In this document: one piece after another, positions 1 through 11,156 of the stretch
Layout of the letters: each line of letters starts with the position of its first letter
How positions within the stretch are numbered: position 1 is the stretch's first letter
Source of the DNA: Ahaetulla prasina
Lineage: Eukaryota; Chordata; Lepidosauria; Squamata; Colubridae
Reading direction: 5' to 3'
NCBI RefSeq assembly: GCF_028640845.1
Contig: NC_080543.1
Span: 8,967,459-9,031,458 of the forward strand
Length of the DNA: 64,000 nucleotides
Notes under the pieces: model-generated
Told to the model about the DNA's origin: nothing
Seen by the model: only the letters and a program-made list of their open reading frames with translations
The model's database searches: none
Position numbers and translations under genes: made by a program

Positions 1-95
1 GGCGAAGGAAGGAAGGAGAAGAGGGAGAAGGAAAGAGGGAAGAAGGGAAGGAGGAAAGGAGGGAGGAAGGGAAGGGAAGGGAGAGGGAGGAGAGA
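1..95. repeat. GA-rich low-complexity tract
   Basis: Polypurine sequence built of irregular GGAA, GAAG and GGGA units that runs off the left edge. No coding signal. Confidence 0.9.
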
Positions 96-503
96 TTCCA
101 GTTGCAGATGCTTGTTCCTGGAAACCAAAATCCCATATTTTTAAAATGTTTGAAAATGCACATAAACATAAACAAAGTTTGTGTATCAAGACCTGAACTC
201 TTCTGAGGACATCCCAGCATAACACCACCAGTATATGGTTTTCTCATTGCAGGATACAACTTGGTCGCTCACTGGGACCAGAGCTTCAGTCTTCCGAGCT
301 TTTGGACTCCTGCTGGAGCCTATCATCCGGGAATTTCTCTCTCCCCAGCATGTGTTTAGTCCTTGGAAGACTAAACACATTTAGCCTTCTGTTCCCTGTG
401 ACCGACCCAGTTTGGATCCGGCAACATTATTTTGGAACATGCATATTTGCCTTCATCCATATCTTCTCATTGTTTCAAGATTCCAGGGCAATGAATCAAC
501 TGA
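96..503. other. Unassigned sequence with a perfect hairpin
   Basis: I recognise no gene or repeat family here. The only structure I see is a perfect 12-bp stem (350-361 with 369-380) around a 7-base loop. Short open frames cross it but have no recognisable content. Confidence 0.5.
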
Positions 504-1001
504 TGTTCTGTCTCTTTCCCCACTTCAGACCCACGAGCTGGCCTTCAGCCAGTGGATTCACGGCTCTTATCAGTCCTGGCAGAGAAATCACAGCTGCCTG
601 CCAAAGTTCAAACAAATGACTCACGTAGCAAGACTTTCAGCTCTTTTTGAAACGGATCAGCTAAACTTTGCTTCCCATGGAGTGAGAGCAGTCCCAAAGC
701 GTCCCAAAGTGGAGTGGGGCTCCTGCCCCACCCTTCCTTTTGATGACGCCGCCTCTCTAATCTTCTGAAGCACGGGTCAAGCCAAGCTTGATTATTATTA
801 TCAGCTGGGTCTGAAGAGGTAGTCTGGGGAAGGGAGGAATCGGGATGACGGCCTCATTACATCCTCTGACTGGTCTGGTTCTGGCTCTGGAGCCGAGCCA
901 AAGGAATCGGTGCTCCCGAGGTAAGCCTTACCGGCCCTTCCCCCTCACTCTCGGAGTCACTTTCAGGCATGGGGCCAGGTTCGGGGGCTGGAGTCACAAC
1001 A
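504..1001 (-). mobile_element. Solo LTR, subfamily 1
   Basis: On the minus strand it starts TGTTGTG (at 1001) and ends AGAACA (at 504), the TG...CA ends of an LTR. Flanks ACTGA and ACTAT look like a decayed 5-bp target duplication. The 5' part keeps the reading frame shared by this LTR group (phase T|GTT|GTG), with an early SDSESE motif. It closely matches the copies at 14055 and 23551. No internal retroelement sequence adjoins it. Confidence 0.85.
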
Positions 1002-1130
1002 ACTATCTTCATAGAAACCATACTGTCGATGTCTGATAGGACGACAACCGAGGCATTCCTGGGCGCCATCTCAGAGACACACACACAAAGTACCACAACC
1101 AAAATCATCCTAGATTAAGGTTCTCTAAGT

Positions 1131-1265
1131 CAGGTGTCTCCAACCTTGGTCCCTTTAAGACTTGTGGACCTCAACTCCCAGAGTTCCTCAGCCAGCTTTG
1201 CTGGCTGAGGGACTCTGGGAGTTGAGGTCCACAAGTCTTAAAGGGACCAAGGTTGGAGACACCTG
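1131..1265. mobile_element. Palindromic hAT-type MITE
   Basis: A 135-bp near-perfect palindrome beginning CAGGTGTCTCCAACC and ending with its complement, flanked on both sides by CTCTAAGT, a perfect 8-bp target duplication typical of hAT insertion. It has no coding capacity. Related palindromes lie at 28305, 28458 and 59521. Confidence 0.9.
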
Positions 1266-1516
1266 CTCTAAGTAAGGCTTTTTGCTAGTACTGAAAAGAT
1301 CGCAAGGTAGACGCCAAAAGACCTATTCATTCTTTAACCCGGTTGGTCTTTAGAAATTGTAGAGAATATTTATAGCTCGGGTTGTAGATTTAGGCAGACG
1401 TTTATCTTCTGAGCTTGCTGCTGGGCTCCCACGTGTATTGTTAGCAAACTAGGTAACATCTTCTTGAGCGGGTTGTTTTTTGGGTGAAGTGTCTTGTTTG
1501 TTTATATAGGTCCTGG

Positions 1517-2069
1517 TGTTCTGTCCTCCTTTGCCTCCGTCCGAGTGATGGCTTAATTAGCCGGCACTATCAGCTCTGGCAGCAGAATAGCAAACGTCTG
1601 CCAAGTTCTCTGATATCTCCCTCGACACTGGTGAGTCACTCAGGAACAAACTTCAGCTCTTAGTTAATCAGTTGATTTGCCTGCTACGAAGAGACACAGC
1701 AGTGCTCACTGCCTTTATATCCTGGGGGTGTGGCTCCATGACTCAGCACTTTCTAGGCCTGTCCCACCCCTGCTTCTGTTGTTCCCTCCTCTCCTGCCTA
1801 CGAAACCTAGAGTCCAACCAAGCCTGATTGCCATCAGCTGGGTCTGAAGGCGTGGCCTGGGGGGGGAGAAAGAGTCAGGGGACGGAGGCCTCGTTATCTC
1901 CTCCACTTGGCTTGCCTCTGGCTCCTGGAGCTGAGGCAGGGAAGCCGGTGCTCCCGAGGTAAGTTCTGACGGCCCTTCCCCCTCACTTTCCAAGTCACTT
2001 TCTGGCAGCAGGCCCGGCTCCAAGTCTCTTTCTGGAAGGAGGCCTGGCTCGGGAGGCGCAGACACAACA
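1517..2069 (-). mobile_element. Solo LTR, subfamily 1b
   Basis: Minus-oriented LTR with TGTTGTG at its 5' end and a perfect CCTGG duplication on both sides (1512-1516 and 2070-2074). It has a TATA-like box (complement of the sequence around 1717-1724). The LTR reading frame is open and carries an extra in-frame copy of a nine-residue block (GLLPE..LE) absent from the sister copy at 37283. Inserted in the family 3 Penelope-like element. Confidence 0.93.
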
Positions 2070-2075
2070 CCTGGT

Positions 2076-2620
2076 TAGTCGGTTGGTTTTGTGTTTGGTT
2101 GAGTCACAGGACTGGTTGAATCATAAGATTGGATCACAACTATCCATGAACGCCAGCTGGCAATCAAACAGCATGATCCAAAGTCCCTGATCGCAGTGGT
2201 AAATTTATTTACTACCAGTTCTGTGGGCGTGGCTTGGTAAGCATGGTGTGGCTTGGTAGGTGCGTGGCAGGAGAAGGATACTGTAAAATCCCCATCCTCT
2301 CCCCACTCCTGGTGGAAGGATATCGCAAAATCTCCATTCCTATCCCACTCTGGGGCCAACCAGAGGTGGTATTTGCCGGCTCACCGAACTGGTCAAAATT
2401 TCCGCTACTGGTTCTCCAGAACCTGCTGGATTTCACCCCTACCTGATCGCCAGTCACACTGACAACAACCGGTTTGACTGGGACGGAGTCAAAGTCATTG
2501 GCCAGGCCAAAACCCATCAGGCACATGAGTTGATCGAAGCCTGGCATTCTACCAACAGATCCATCAACAAACACATTGACCAAGAACAAGTGTTCGAACC
2601 AATAAGGAAGTAGGTCATCC
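2076..2620 (+). pseudogene. Penelope-like C-terminal nuclease fragment, interrupted by a MITE
   Basis: After removing the MITE at 2194-2441 the flanks rejoin in frame. The downstream piece reads FDWDGVKVIGQAKTH followed by ELIEAWHSTNRSINKHID, resembling the C-terminal part of GIY-YIG nuclease proteins encoded by Penelope-like retroelements. The upstream piece is short and degraded, and no start or full domain remains. Assignment is from family knowledge and moderately sure. Confidence 0.55.
2194..2441. mobile_element. hAT-type nonautonomous element (family 1)
   Basis: Flanked by perfect 8-bp duplications CCTGATCG (2186-2193 and 2442-2449). It contains the family hallmarks: gggcgtggcttgg stretches, paired actggttctcc/gaactggt motifs, and an end reading as a complement of ggtgggatttca. 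It has no transposase. Confidence 0.9.
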
Positions 2621-2761
2621 AAACCATCAACCAATGGCAGAACCAACCACCCTACCCCTCACCAACCAAATTTCGCACCTCACAGCAACCAAGCAGAAGT
2701 CACAAGATCAGAGCAGATCTTGTGAGTCAACCAGTCATGTAACTCAACCACTCACAAGACC

Positions 2762-2960
2762 AGAGATGGTATTCAGCTGGTTCGGCAAAACCGGTAGTGG
2801 AAATCGCAGGTAGGCCGTCCCATTTAGTCATGTTTTTGAAGATGGGCGCATGCATGAAAGGCGCATGTGTGAGCAAAGCGCATGCATGGAAGAGACATGT
2901 GCAAGCCGAGCGCGTGTGCTCATGCTCACATTTGTGAACCAGTAAGGAGAGTAAGTGAAT
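2762..2960. mobile_element. hAT-type nonautonomous element (family 1), diverged
   Basis: Starts cagagatggtattcagc and carries the gttcggcaaaaccggtag motif, followed by a GCGCATG-rich stretch that family 1 variants share (compare 44938-45169). Its right end is decayed. Confidence 0.6.
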
Positions 2961-3144
2961 ACGACCCCTGCACAAGACCCCCCCCAAAAAAACCACTGAA
3001 GATGTTACCTAGTTTGATAATGAAACATCTGGTTGAGCGTGTCCAGTAGTTCATCCCTTTCACTTGCAGTGTGGTGTCCTTCTAGGAATCCAGAGAAAGG
3101 TTAAACAGGTTCTTATAATATATAGGGAACCCTATATTAAGAGA

Positions 3145-3494
3145 GAGGGACATGGTAGCTCAGGGGCTGACGCTGAGCTTGTCGATCGAAAGGTTGGCAG
3201 TTCAGCGGTTCGAATCTCTAGTGTCGTGTAACGGGGTGAGTTCCCGTTACTTGTCCCAGCTTCTGCCAACCTAGCATTTCGAAAGCAGGTAAAAAATGCA
3301 AGTAGAAAAATAGGGGCCACCTTTGGTGGGAAGGTAACAGCATTCCGTGCGCCTTTGGCGTTGAGTCATGTCAGCCACATGACCATGGAGGCGTCTTCGG
3401 ACAGCGCTGGCTCTTCGGCTTTGAAACAGAGATGAGCACCACCCCCTAGAGTTGAGAACGACTAGCACATATGTGCAAGAGGAACCTTTACCTT
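3145..3494 (+). mobile_element. tRNA-derived SINE with CCTTTA tail (Sauria/Squam type)
   Basis: Its head has RNA polymerase III A-box-like (tggtagctcaggggc) and B-box-like (ggttcgaatct) sequences, then a conserved body and an end reading gaacctttaccttta, similar to Bov-B LINE tails. A perfect 12-bp duplication TATATTAAGAGA flanks it (3133-3144 and 3495-3506), proving retrotransposition. Not a tRNA gene. Confidence 0.93.
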
Positions 3495-3506
3495 TATATT
3501 AAGAGA

Positions 3507-3972
3507 TCTTCATATTGAAGTCTGGATATATGTCTAAGCAAGGCAGAAGAAAGAAAGAAAATTGGGTAAGGTGAGGTGGGAATATCATTTTTTTTTTTAA
3601 ACTGGCTCCAAGGTACAATTTATTGAATCACGAACACTCAATATCAGGGAAGAACCAGCTTATTCAACCAGAATTCCGTTGCCAATCAAACAGTTGACCA
3701 TTTCACAGAAGTTTAGTCTTAATGCTTAAGCATGAAAACCGGATCGAAGGCTTAAAGGATTTAAAATATAGAAATGGCTCTGGGGAATTTCATGGTAAGA
3801 TTCTACTAGAGAAGAGGCACTTTATGTAGAGGAGGAAAATCGGAGGACAGAGAGGATTAAGGGTATACTTCCCCCAAATTTTTGTAGAATAGGGATGTTA
3901 CAAAACTTAGGACGTTGTTTTACAAGCAAGCAGAGGCCCAATTGCGGAGAGAAGGGCAAGAGGACTCTGGTC
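3507..3972. other. Unassigned AT-rich sequence
   Basis: No recognisable gene, SINE or transposon. Together with 5951 onward it forms the target into which two L1-like copies inserted. Confidence 0.4.
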
Positions 3973-3988
3973 AAAATCATACACACAA

Positions 3989-4702
3989 TTGGAATGGAGA
4001 AAGTGGATCGATTATATTCAAAATAAGTATCAGATTAAAAAATACCAATTAGTTTTTGAGTGAAGTTAGGAATTGCTATGTATTAGAGTTTAAGAAAGAA
4101 GGGAATTGATAGTGTGATGGTGTGAAATGGAATATTTTTATGTTATATTATATTATGTTATATTTTAGATTATGTTTGTTAGTTACTATACCCTGTATTC
4201 TGTTCTGGGAAATCTCGGAGGGGAGGGGGGAAATGGGGGGGGGAAAGGGGAAGATTATAAATTGATTGATTGCCATTGTACAGGAATAATGGTAGAATTA
4301 AATAAGTTGGAATGGTGTAAAGTCGGGGCTGCTCGGTAACCACTCCGGAAGGGTAAGGGTAAGGAAAGAGGAGTAAAGAAGGAAGAAAGTAGGTAGGCAG
4401 GTAGATAGGTAGGAAAGAAGGGAGGGGGAAGAAAGGAAGAAGGAGGGGAAGATAGAGGGTTAGAAAGGATGGAAGTGAGAAGTGGGAAGGAGTAGGGGAA
4501 GTAGGAAAGTGAGGAGGAGGATGGTGGGGAAAGTAGAAGAAGGATGAGAAGGGTAGAAAAGATTAAGGAAGGGAGTGGCGATGGAGCAGGCCCGATTGAG
4601 CATAATTTGAGTATAGGATCGTTGGATAAATGATCGTACTGTACACTGGTCAAATTGTGGGAATTATTATGGAAAATAAAAAACTTTTAAATATAATATA
4701 AA
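3989..4702 (+). mobile_element. 5'-truncated L1-like LINE 3' end, copy 1
   Basis: It lies between direct repeats of aaaatcatacacacaa (3973-3988 and 4703-4718). It contains a G-rich polypurine tract (about 4350-4600), a feature of L1 3' UTRs, and ends in aataaaaaactt followed by an A-rich tail. No intact ORF remains. Confidence 0.7.
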
Positions 4703-4734
4703 AAAATCATACACACAAAAATAGTGAGCAACAA

Positions 4735-5932
4735 CATACAAGGGATGATGAGTAAAGACCAAGATGCCCAGGAAAGGAAGGAGCCAACAGAAGAAATGGA
4801 GGAAAGGATTGAGCCGAAGAACCAGAGAATTAAAAAAAGACAAGAAGGAGGAGATAACAATGAAAATAATAGTGACTGATGAATTAAATGTGGGAGAAAA
4901 CACATCAAGAGAATTGGAAGATACTTTTGAAAGGAAGATAGGGCCCTGGGCAGAAATTTTGGAAACTAGGTAATGGAAGAGGATAGAGGAGAGGTGGGAG
5001 AAATACCTAGATTGAACATCCAAGAAGCAGATGCAGACAAAGATAAAGATCCAAGAGAGGAATATGGGAGACAAGCCAAAAAAAAAAAAAGCATAGCAAT
5101 TAAAGTATTGAAGCGGGCAAGAGACGATGGATAGATGACTTTTCTTTTTTGATGTTGTTCTGGTTTGCTTTCCTTTCTCTATCTCTTTCTCTTCTTTTGT
5201 TAGGTAAGTGACATGACTAGTAGTTAGGTAGGACAGAAAGAAAACATCTTTTAATAAAGGGCGATATGATTAAAAGTTAGACTAAGCGATCGAATTAAGA
5301 GAAGGGGGAATATTAGTGTATATACTTTTATATAATAAAATAAAAGCAATAATAAGAGAAAACATGGAAAATTGAATAATGATAGACTGCAACTCAATAT
5401 TAATGTGTATTATTAGAAATATACAAGTTGATGGAAGGTAATAAGGTAAAGGTAAAGGTTTCCCTCGCACATATGTGCTAGTCATTCCCGATTCTAGGGG
5501 GCGATCTCATTTCTGTTTCAAAGCCAAAGAGCCAGCACTGTCCAAAGACGTCTCTATGGTCATGTGGCCGACATGACTCAATGCCAAAGGTGCATGGAAC
5601 GCTGTTACCGTCCCACCAAAGATGGTTCCTATTTTTCTACTTGCATTTTTTACCTGCTTTCAAACTGCTAGGTTGGCAGAAGCTGGGACAAGTAACAGGA
5701 GCTCCCCCCATTACGCAGCACTAGGGATTCGAACCGCTGAACTGCCGACCTTTCGATCGACAAGCTCAGAAGTCTTACCCACTAAGCCACTGCGTCCCTT
5801 CATGGAAGGTAATAGCTATGTTTAGTTCTACTAGTTTTATTTGCATTAGAATGTATGACACCCAGGTGCCACACTGTTTACGCATTGATATGCTTGTAAA
5901 AAAAATAAATAAAATAAATAAAAAACTTTAAA
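4735..5932 (+). mobile_element. 5'-truncated L1-like LINE, copy 2, with a nested SINE
   Basis: Flanked by aaaaatagtgagcaacaa (4717-4734 and 5933-5950), directly abutting the 3' duplication of copy 1. It ends in aataaataaaaaactt plus A's. Near its start a lysine/arginine-rich frame (4764-4973) may be a remnant of a coiled-coil ORF1 region, but I cannot confirm this. A SINE is nested at 5444-5801. Confidence 0.65.
5444..5801 (-). mobile_element. tRNA-derived SINE with CCTTTA tail
   Basis: Minus-oriented copy of the 3145 SINE. A perfect 13-bp duplication ATGGAAGGTAATA (5431-5443 and 5802-5814) surrounds it. The A and B boxes read from the right-hand end. Confidence 0.93.
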
Positions 5933-6059
5933 AAAAATAGTGAGCAACAATGAAGGGCCTCATGAGACAATGTTTTTTTTGTTACAGCTACCAAATCTGG
6001 GTGTCAACAATTCAGGAGACCCCAAGATAGAAGGAGAGATACAACTAGAGATACACCCA

Positions 6060-6925
6060 GATTTTTCAGAATTCTTTGTTAGCCTCTACTGGTCTTCTGA
6101 ATTGTTGGTGTTCAGATTTGGTGGCCCTTGTTTCAGGCTGTTCTTTGGAAGGACAGATACGGAAGCTGAAGCTCAAATAGTTTGGCCATCAAGTGAGTAG
6201 AGTGGACTCCTTGGAAAAGACCCTGATGTTGGGAAAGATGGAAGGTAAAAGAAGAAGGAGACAGCAGAGGATAGGATGGCTAGATTGTGTCATTGATGCA
6301 ATGAACATGAATGTTGTGCCTCGCTCGCCCCCCCCACCGCAGCCGGGCCCCTCTTATCTCCTGCCGGACGCTGATAGTACTGAAGAATGTCCTGGCATGC
6401 CTCCAGCCCCCAGCCCTGGCACCATGCCCGGACAAACCAAACAAACAAACCTCCCTCTGATAGCTATGTGCGCCTAAAGCCAGCCACGAGTTGGGATTAC
6501 CAACAGCTGGAGATGAAATGATGCAATGGATAGATCCACGCTTCCGAAGAATGGAGAGGCAACATCAGCAAAAGGAAGGGAGGGGCAGGCCTGGATAAGT
6601 GCTGAGTCATGGAGCCATACCCCATGGCCTATATAAAGGATCTGCTTTCTGGCATTCTCTGAGTCAGACAAAGTCTAATCTGGATTGCTGAAGTCACACC
6701 TTGGATTCCTGCCTGCCCTGAGGACTCTGATAGGACTTTGGCAGAGCTGCAGAGGCACGCTTGATATGGACTTCCCCGACCCGGCCGTCAGAGGAGGAGT
6801 GGGACACGACAATGAATTTGGACAAACTTTATGAGGCAGTGGAGAACAGGGCTGGTGTACTACAGTCCATGGGGCCGCGAAGAGTCAGACACAACTTACC
6901 GTCTGAAGAACAATAACAAAGGATT
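6060..6925 (+). mobile_element. RTE/Bov-B LINE C-terminal remnant split by an LTR
   Basis: The piece before the LTR reads DSLEKTLMLGKMEGKRRRR and WLDCVIDAMNMN. The piece after it (6812 on) reads LYEAVENRAGVLQSMG and RRVRHNL. Removing the LTR and one ATGAA copy restores one continuous frame, matching the very recognisable C-terminal end of Bov-B type reverse transcriptases. Stop codons upstream show it is dead. Bov-B is known for transfer between squamates and ruminants. Confidence 0.85.
6312..6811 (+). mobile_element. Solo LTR, subfamily 2
   Basis: TGTTGTG...ACGACA ends with a perfect ATGAA duplication (6307-6311 and 6812-6816). The 5' frame in phase T|GTT|GTG is proline-rich, and the usual DKC-stop context (gataagtgctgagtcatgg) precedes a TATA-like tatataaagg at about 6630. 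It sits in the Bov-B remnant. Confidence 0.93.
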
Positions 6926-6950
6926 CTCAATAAATGCCATGTGATGGAAT

Positions 6951-7206
6951 CAGAGGTGGTATTCCGCAGGTTCTGACCAGTTCTGGAGAACTGGTAGCGG
7001 AAATTTTGAATAGTTCGGAGAACCAGTAAATACCACCTCTGACTGGCCCCATCCCCATCTATTCTCTGCCTCCCGAATCCCAGCTGATTGGGAGGAAATG
7101 GGGATTTTGCAGTAACCTTCACCTGCCACTTCCACCAAGCCATGCCACACCCGCCAAGCCACGCCCACAGAACTGGTAGTAAAAAAAAAATTGAATCCCA
7201 CCACTG
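6951..7206. mobile_element. hAT-type nonautonomous element (family 1)
   Basis: Ends are CAGAGGTGGTATTCC and GAATCCCACCACTG. The 8-bp flanks GATGGAAT and GGTGGAAT match at 7 of 8. Inside are paired gttctggagaactggtag motifs and ccaagccacgcccac. Confidence 0.88.
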
Positions 7207-7615
7207 GGTGGAATGTAGTCTGGATTCTCAGGAGGAGCATTCCAGAGGAGTAAAAGGCCACTCAGTTCGGACAGTTTGTGTGGGAGAAAGAAGGTGAAGA
7301 TAGCCCCTCCTTAATAGTTCCCAGAAGAGTACATGCTTCATGTTGGTAGCAATCTGCTTTAGGTTGGTAAGATTCTGTCTCTAGGTGAGGACCAATAAAG
7401 AAATCTGCACGGAAGAATCATTACATGTCTTTCTTGGGTTTTGGAGTATGACATGTTGGGGATGTTTCGATCACGTGATTAACATTTGCCGCCGTTGGAA
7501 AACATGCTAAAGATCCTTTTACTACAGAGTTACTCTCTAGTCTCACTTCTCAATTTACAGGATCTCAGGACAGGTCAACTAGGAAAAAAAAGAAAGGAAA
7601 GGAAACCACGCCAGG
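7207..7615. other. Unassigned sequence
   Basis: I see no gene, hairpin or known repeat in this stretch. Confidence 0.4.
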
Positions 7616-8390
7616 CTAATAAGCATGAAAAATGTTTAACTTACTGAATGTACTGTATGTGGAGCTGCTTACTAGAGAGATGGAAAGGGAGAAGGAGGGA
7701 GAGAGAAAGAAGAAAGGGAAGAGGAGAGGAGGAAAGGTAGGGGAAATAAGAGTAGAAGAGAAGGTTAGATAGGGAGGAAGTAGGGAGGAAGGGGAGAAAG
7801 GACGGGGAAATAGAGAAGGAGTAGAAGAGGAGAGAAGAAAATAGGTAGGATGAAAGAAGGCAGGAAGAGGAGTGAGAAGGAGAAGAAAGGATTGCTGTGA
7901 AAAGGAAAAGATGAAATGGAAAAAAGGCAACTATTTGAACATGTTAGGATAAAAATCGAAACAGTCCAAAAAAGAAAGAAAGAATGAATACTAATAAAAA
8001 TGGAGAAATTAGAACTTGAGGGCAAAAGAAGATGCGACTTAGTGAAATGAGCAAGGAAATATTAGGATATGAATAAAAATTATAGAAAAAGAATATTCTG
8101 GCAAAAATTGTAACTACCGTATATACTCGAGTATAAGCCGACCCGAATATAAGCCGAGGTACCTAATTTTACCACAAAAAACTGGGAAAAACTATTGACT
8201 CGAGTATAAGCCTAGGGTGGGAAATGAGGCAGCTACTGGTCAATGTAAAAAATAAAGATAGAGCCAAGTAAAATAACATGAATATTTATTTGAACGAAAA
8301 ACAATAAAAGTGCAAAAGGGGGTCCCCAAAAAGAATATGGTATCAAAAATACAGTATCTTTAAAAGTAACAGCAACCAAGCTAACGAGAG

Positions 8391-8897
8391 CTAAAATCCC
8401 TCAAAACTGGAGTTCTCCTCCTCATCATCTGTTTGTCCAAACAGAGCTTCAGCTACTTCAGCTTCTGTGATGTTATCCGCATATACGTTGTCGTCATCAC
8501 TGAGTTCACAGTCGCCATCATCACTGCTGTCACTCTCATACAATGCGCTGTCTTCACTGCCATCCATAGCATTACTAATGCCACATTTCTTGAAGGCACG
8601 TTGCACCATGTCCTCTGGAATATCTTCCCATGCATCACGAACCCACTGTGCTATTAGTTCTATGTCTGGCTTTCTCAGATTTCCAACTTTTGTCAGACGA
8701 GCTTGACCAGATGTCATCCATTCATGCCACATCCTTCGCACACGGTCCTTGAAAGGTTTATTTAAACTGACATCTAGGGGCTGCAATACAGATGTAAGCC
8801 CACCTGGAATAACGGCCAAAGTGACTTGAGATGACTTTGCCAATTTTTTTGTCATCAGATGTGTGGGCTCTGAACATATCCCAAACTAACAGTGATC
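8391..8897 (-). pseudogene. Tigger/pogo transposase, C-terminal fragment
   Basis: Reading down from 8897 the minus strand gives LVWDMFRAHTSDD, part of the pogo DDE domain. A run of A's near 8855-8861 then shifts the frame, and the next frame gives VIPGGLTSVLQPLDVSLNKPF, the conserved end of the DDE_1 domain. An acidic tail (DSSDDGDCELSDDD) ends at a stop at 8391. The N-terminal DNA-binding half is absent, so it is not functional. Confidence 0.88.
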
Positions 8898-8992
8898 TTC
8901 TAGTCCAGTCCCCACTCCTCAAGCAAGAGATCCTATACTGTTTCAGACAAAGGATTGTCCAGTCTGTTCTTTAAAAACCCTCCAGGAATGAA
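8898..8992 (-). mobile_element. CR1 LINE 3'-end fragment
   Basis: Carries the CR1 3' signature in complement (cttctagtccagtcccc, then caagcaagagatcctata). It interrupts the transposase remnant. Confidence 0.75.
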
Positions 8993-9141
8993 GTGTCCAA
9001 TAAGGTTCAAATTGCAAGTAGTCCTCAATTTAAGACTGCAATTGAGCCCAAAACGTTGTTTTGTTATTTTTCCCTAACCGTGTATGTATCCCCCTGCCCC
9101 CCATTTTACGTCAGGCTGCCATCAAAGCGAAGCACGGCTGA

Positions 9142-9756
<615 letters not shown>

Positions 9757-9758
<2 letters not shown>

Positions 9759-9790
9759 CCGCCCTTCTCCCGAAGGACTCAGTGCGGTGA
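9757..9790 (-). mobile_element. L2-like LINE 3'-end fragment
   Basis: taccgcccttctcccgaagg and the following actcag are the complement of the L2-type 3' end seen intact at 29460-29510, here joined directly to the trinucleotide array. Confidence 0.75.
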
Positions 9791-10720
9791 AGTAAGATTC
9801 AACAGCGGCAGGGAGGAGCTGGCTCTGTGTTTGTGTGTGTGTAGTATGCGCGCGTTGGCCGCCCTGTTTCCTGGTGCTCTGCTCCCTGACCCCAGTGGCA
9901 GTCCTTACTCTCTCTCCTCTTTCTTTTCCTTCTCGTTCCCCAGTTCAGAGCTCGGACTTCTCTTATTTTCACTCCCCTTTCTTTCTTTTTCCTTCCTTAC
10001 ACCAGCCGCCCACCTATGCCAAGGTCTCCCTGGCTTTTTCGCTCTCTGTAAGCAGCGGCTTCTCGGCAGCGTCGCCCCCCGCCTCCAATTGGTTTGGAGA
10101 AGGAAAGCTAATTTGCTGATCTGCGCGAGGGTCGGTTTCTTTTGCCTCCCTTCTTCTTCCTCACTCGGGGGAGTGAAACGCAAAGTATAGTTAGCCTGAA
10201 AAAAAACTGAACCGTGTGACTGGCGGGAGAGAAGGACGGCGCCGGGAGGGGCGGGGGGAGAAATCGTTTGTTCTTGCCGTATTTCTCCGCTTTCCAAGAG
10301 GCTTTTTCTTTTTCACCTCTTTCTCCCCACCTCCCCAATTTCCATAGGGGAAAAAAAAACTTGGCAAAAAATAAAATAAAATAAAAAGTACTGAGTGCAA
10401 ATGTTTTTTTTTTTATACTGTAGTTGGAGTTTTCCACGTTTCTTTCACATTCCGAGGGCGAGAGGAGGACGAGTAAGAGGAGGGCGAGGGTGACAAACGC
10501 CCCCTCCGCCCCCTCCGAGGGCGAGAGGAGGACGAGTGAGAGGGGGGCAAAAATGTCGAACGCCCCCTCTTTCCCCCGCCCCCTCCGCCGACCGCCACCG
10601 CCATCAAAAAGCGGCGGAAGAAAACGCCGGAGGCCAGCCGCCGCCCCAAAACGAGCCGGCCGAGCTGGCAAAGCATGCCGGCAGCATTTGGGCTCGTCCT
10701 GCCGGCCCAGCTGCAAGGGT
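9791..10720. other. CpG-rich, promoter-like stretch inside the Tigger element
   Basis: Strikingly rich in CG dinucleotides compared with the AT-rich surroundings, with an ATTGG (CCAAT complement) at about 10086, GGGCGGGG at about 10250, and two near-copies of ccgagggcgagaggaggacg (10452 and 10516). I find no credible coding exon. It could be an internal transposon promoter or captured host DNA. Confidence 0.5.
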
Positions 10721-11156
10721 AGACTCGAGTATAAGCCGAGGGGGCGCTTTTCAGCACAAAAAACGTGCTGAAAAACTCGGCTTATACTCGAGTATATACG
10801 GTAAGTAAAATATATTTTGAATGTATTGAATTGTATAAAATACGATATGGTCAATACTCTGTTCATAAACCATGTATGTTTGTATCGGGGGAAATTTAAA
10901 AATCAATAAAAACTTGTTTTTTTAAAAAAAGGAAATACCAGTAGCCCTGGAATTACAGCTGTTCGTTTAGTGACCATTCAAAGTTGCAATTGCACTGAAA
11001 AAAAAAAGATTTGCAACCATTTTTCACACTTACGAGCACTGCAGCATCCCTATGTGATCAAAATTCAGATGCCTGACAACTGATACACATTTAGGACGGT
11101 TGCAGTATCCTGGGGTCATCTCGATCAGGTTTTTGCAGACCTTCTGACAACTGGAG

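Larger units (their letters stand above)
1330..3120 (+). mobile_element. Penelope-like element, family 3, broken by three insertions
   Basis: The left arm (about 1395-1480, minus sense) and right arm (about 2995-3110, plus sense) carry the same motif, gatgttacctagttt, in opposite orientation. Between them is a plus-strand coding remnant. A solo LTR (1517-2069) and two hAT MITEs (2194-2441 and 2762-2960) have landed inside. The same layout of inverted arms recurs at 56840-57670. Family assignment rests on the coding remnant and on arm architecture known for Penelope-like elements. Confidence 0.6.

Noticed and set aside
3145..3230. A tRNA gene
   Set aside because: A and B boxes are present but no cloverleaf with acceptor stem can be formed, and the same head recurs in dispersed SINE copies with target duplications.
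4764..4973. A small lysine-rich gene
   Set aside because: It lies inside a 5'-truncated L1-like copy with its own target duplication; at most an ORF1 remnant.
10108..10866. A 252-codon minus-strand ORF in the CpG-rich stretch
   Set aside because: Low-complexity composition, crosses the transposon end, and has no recognisable domain.
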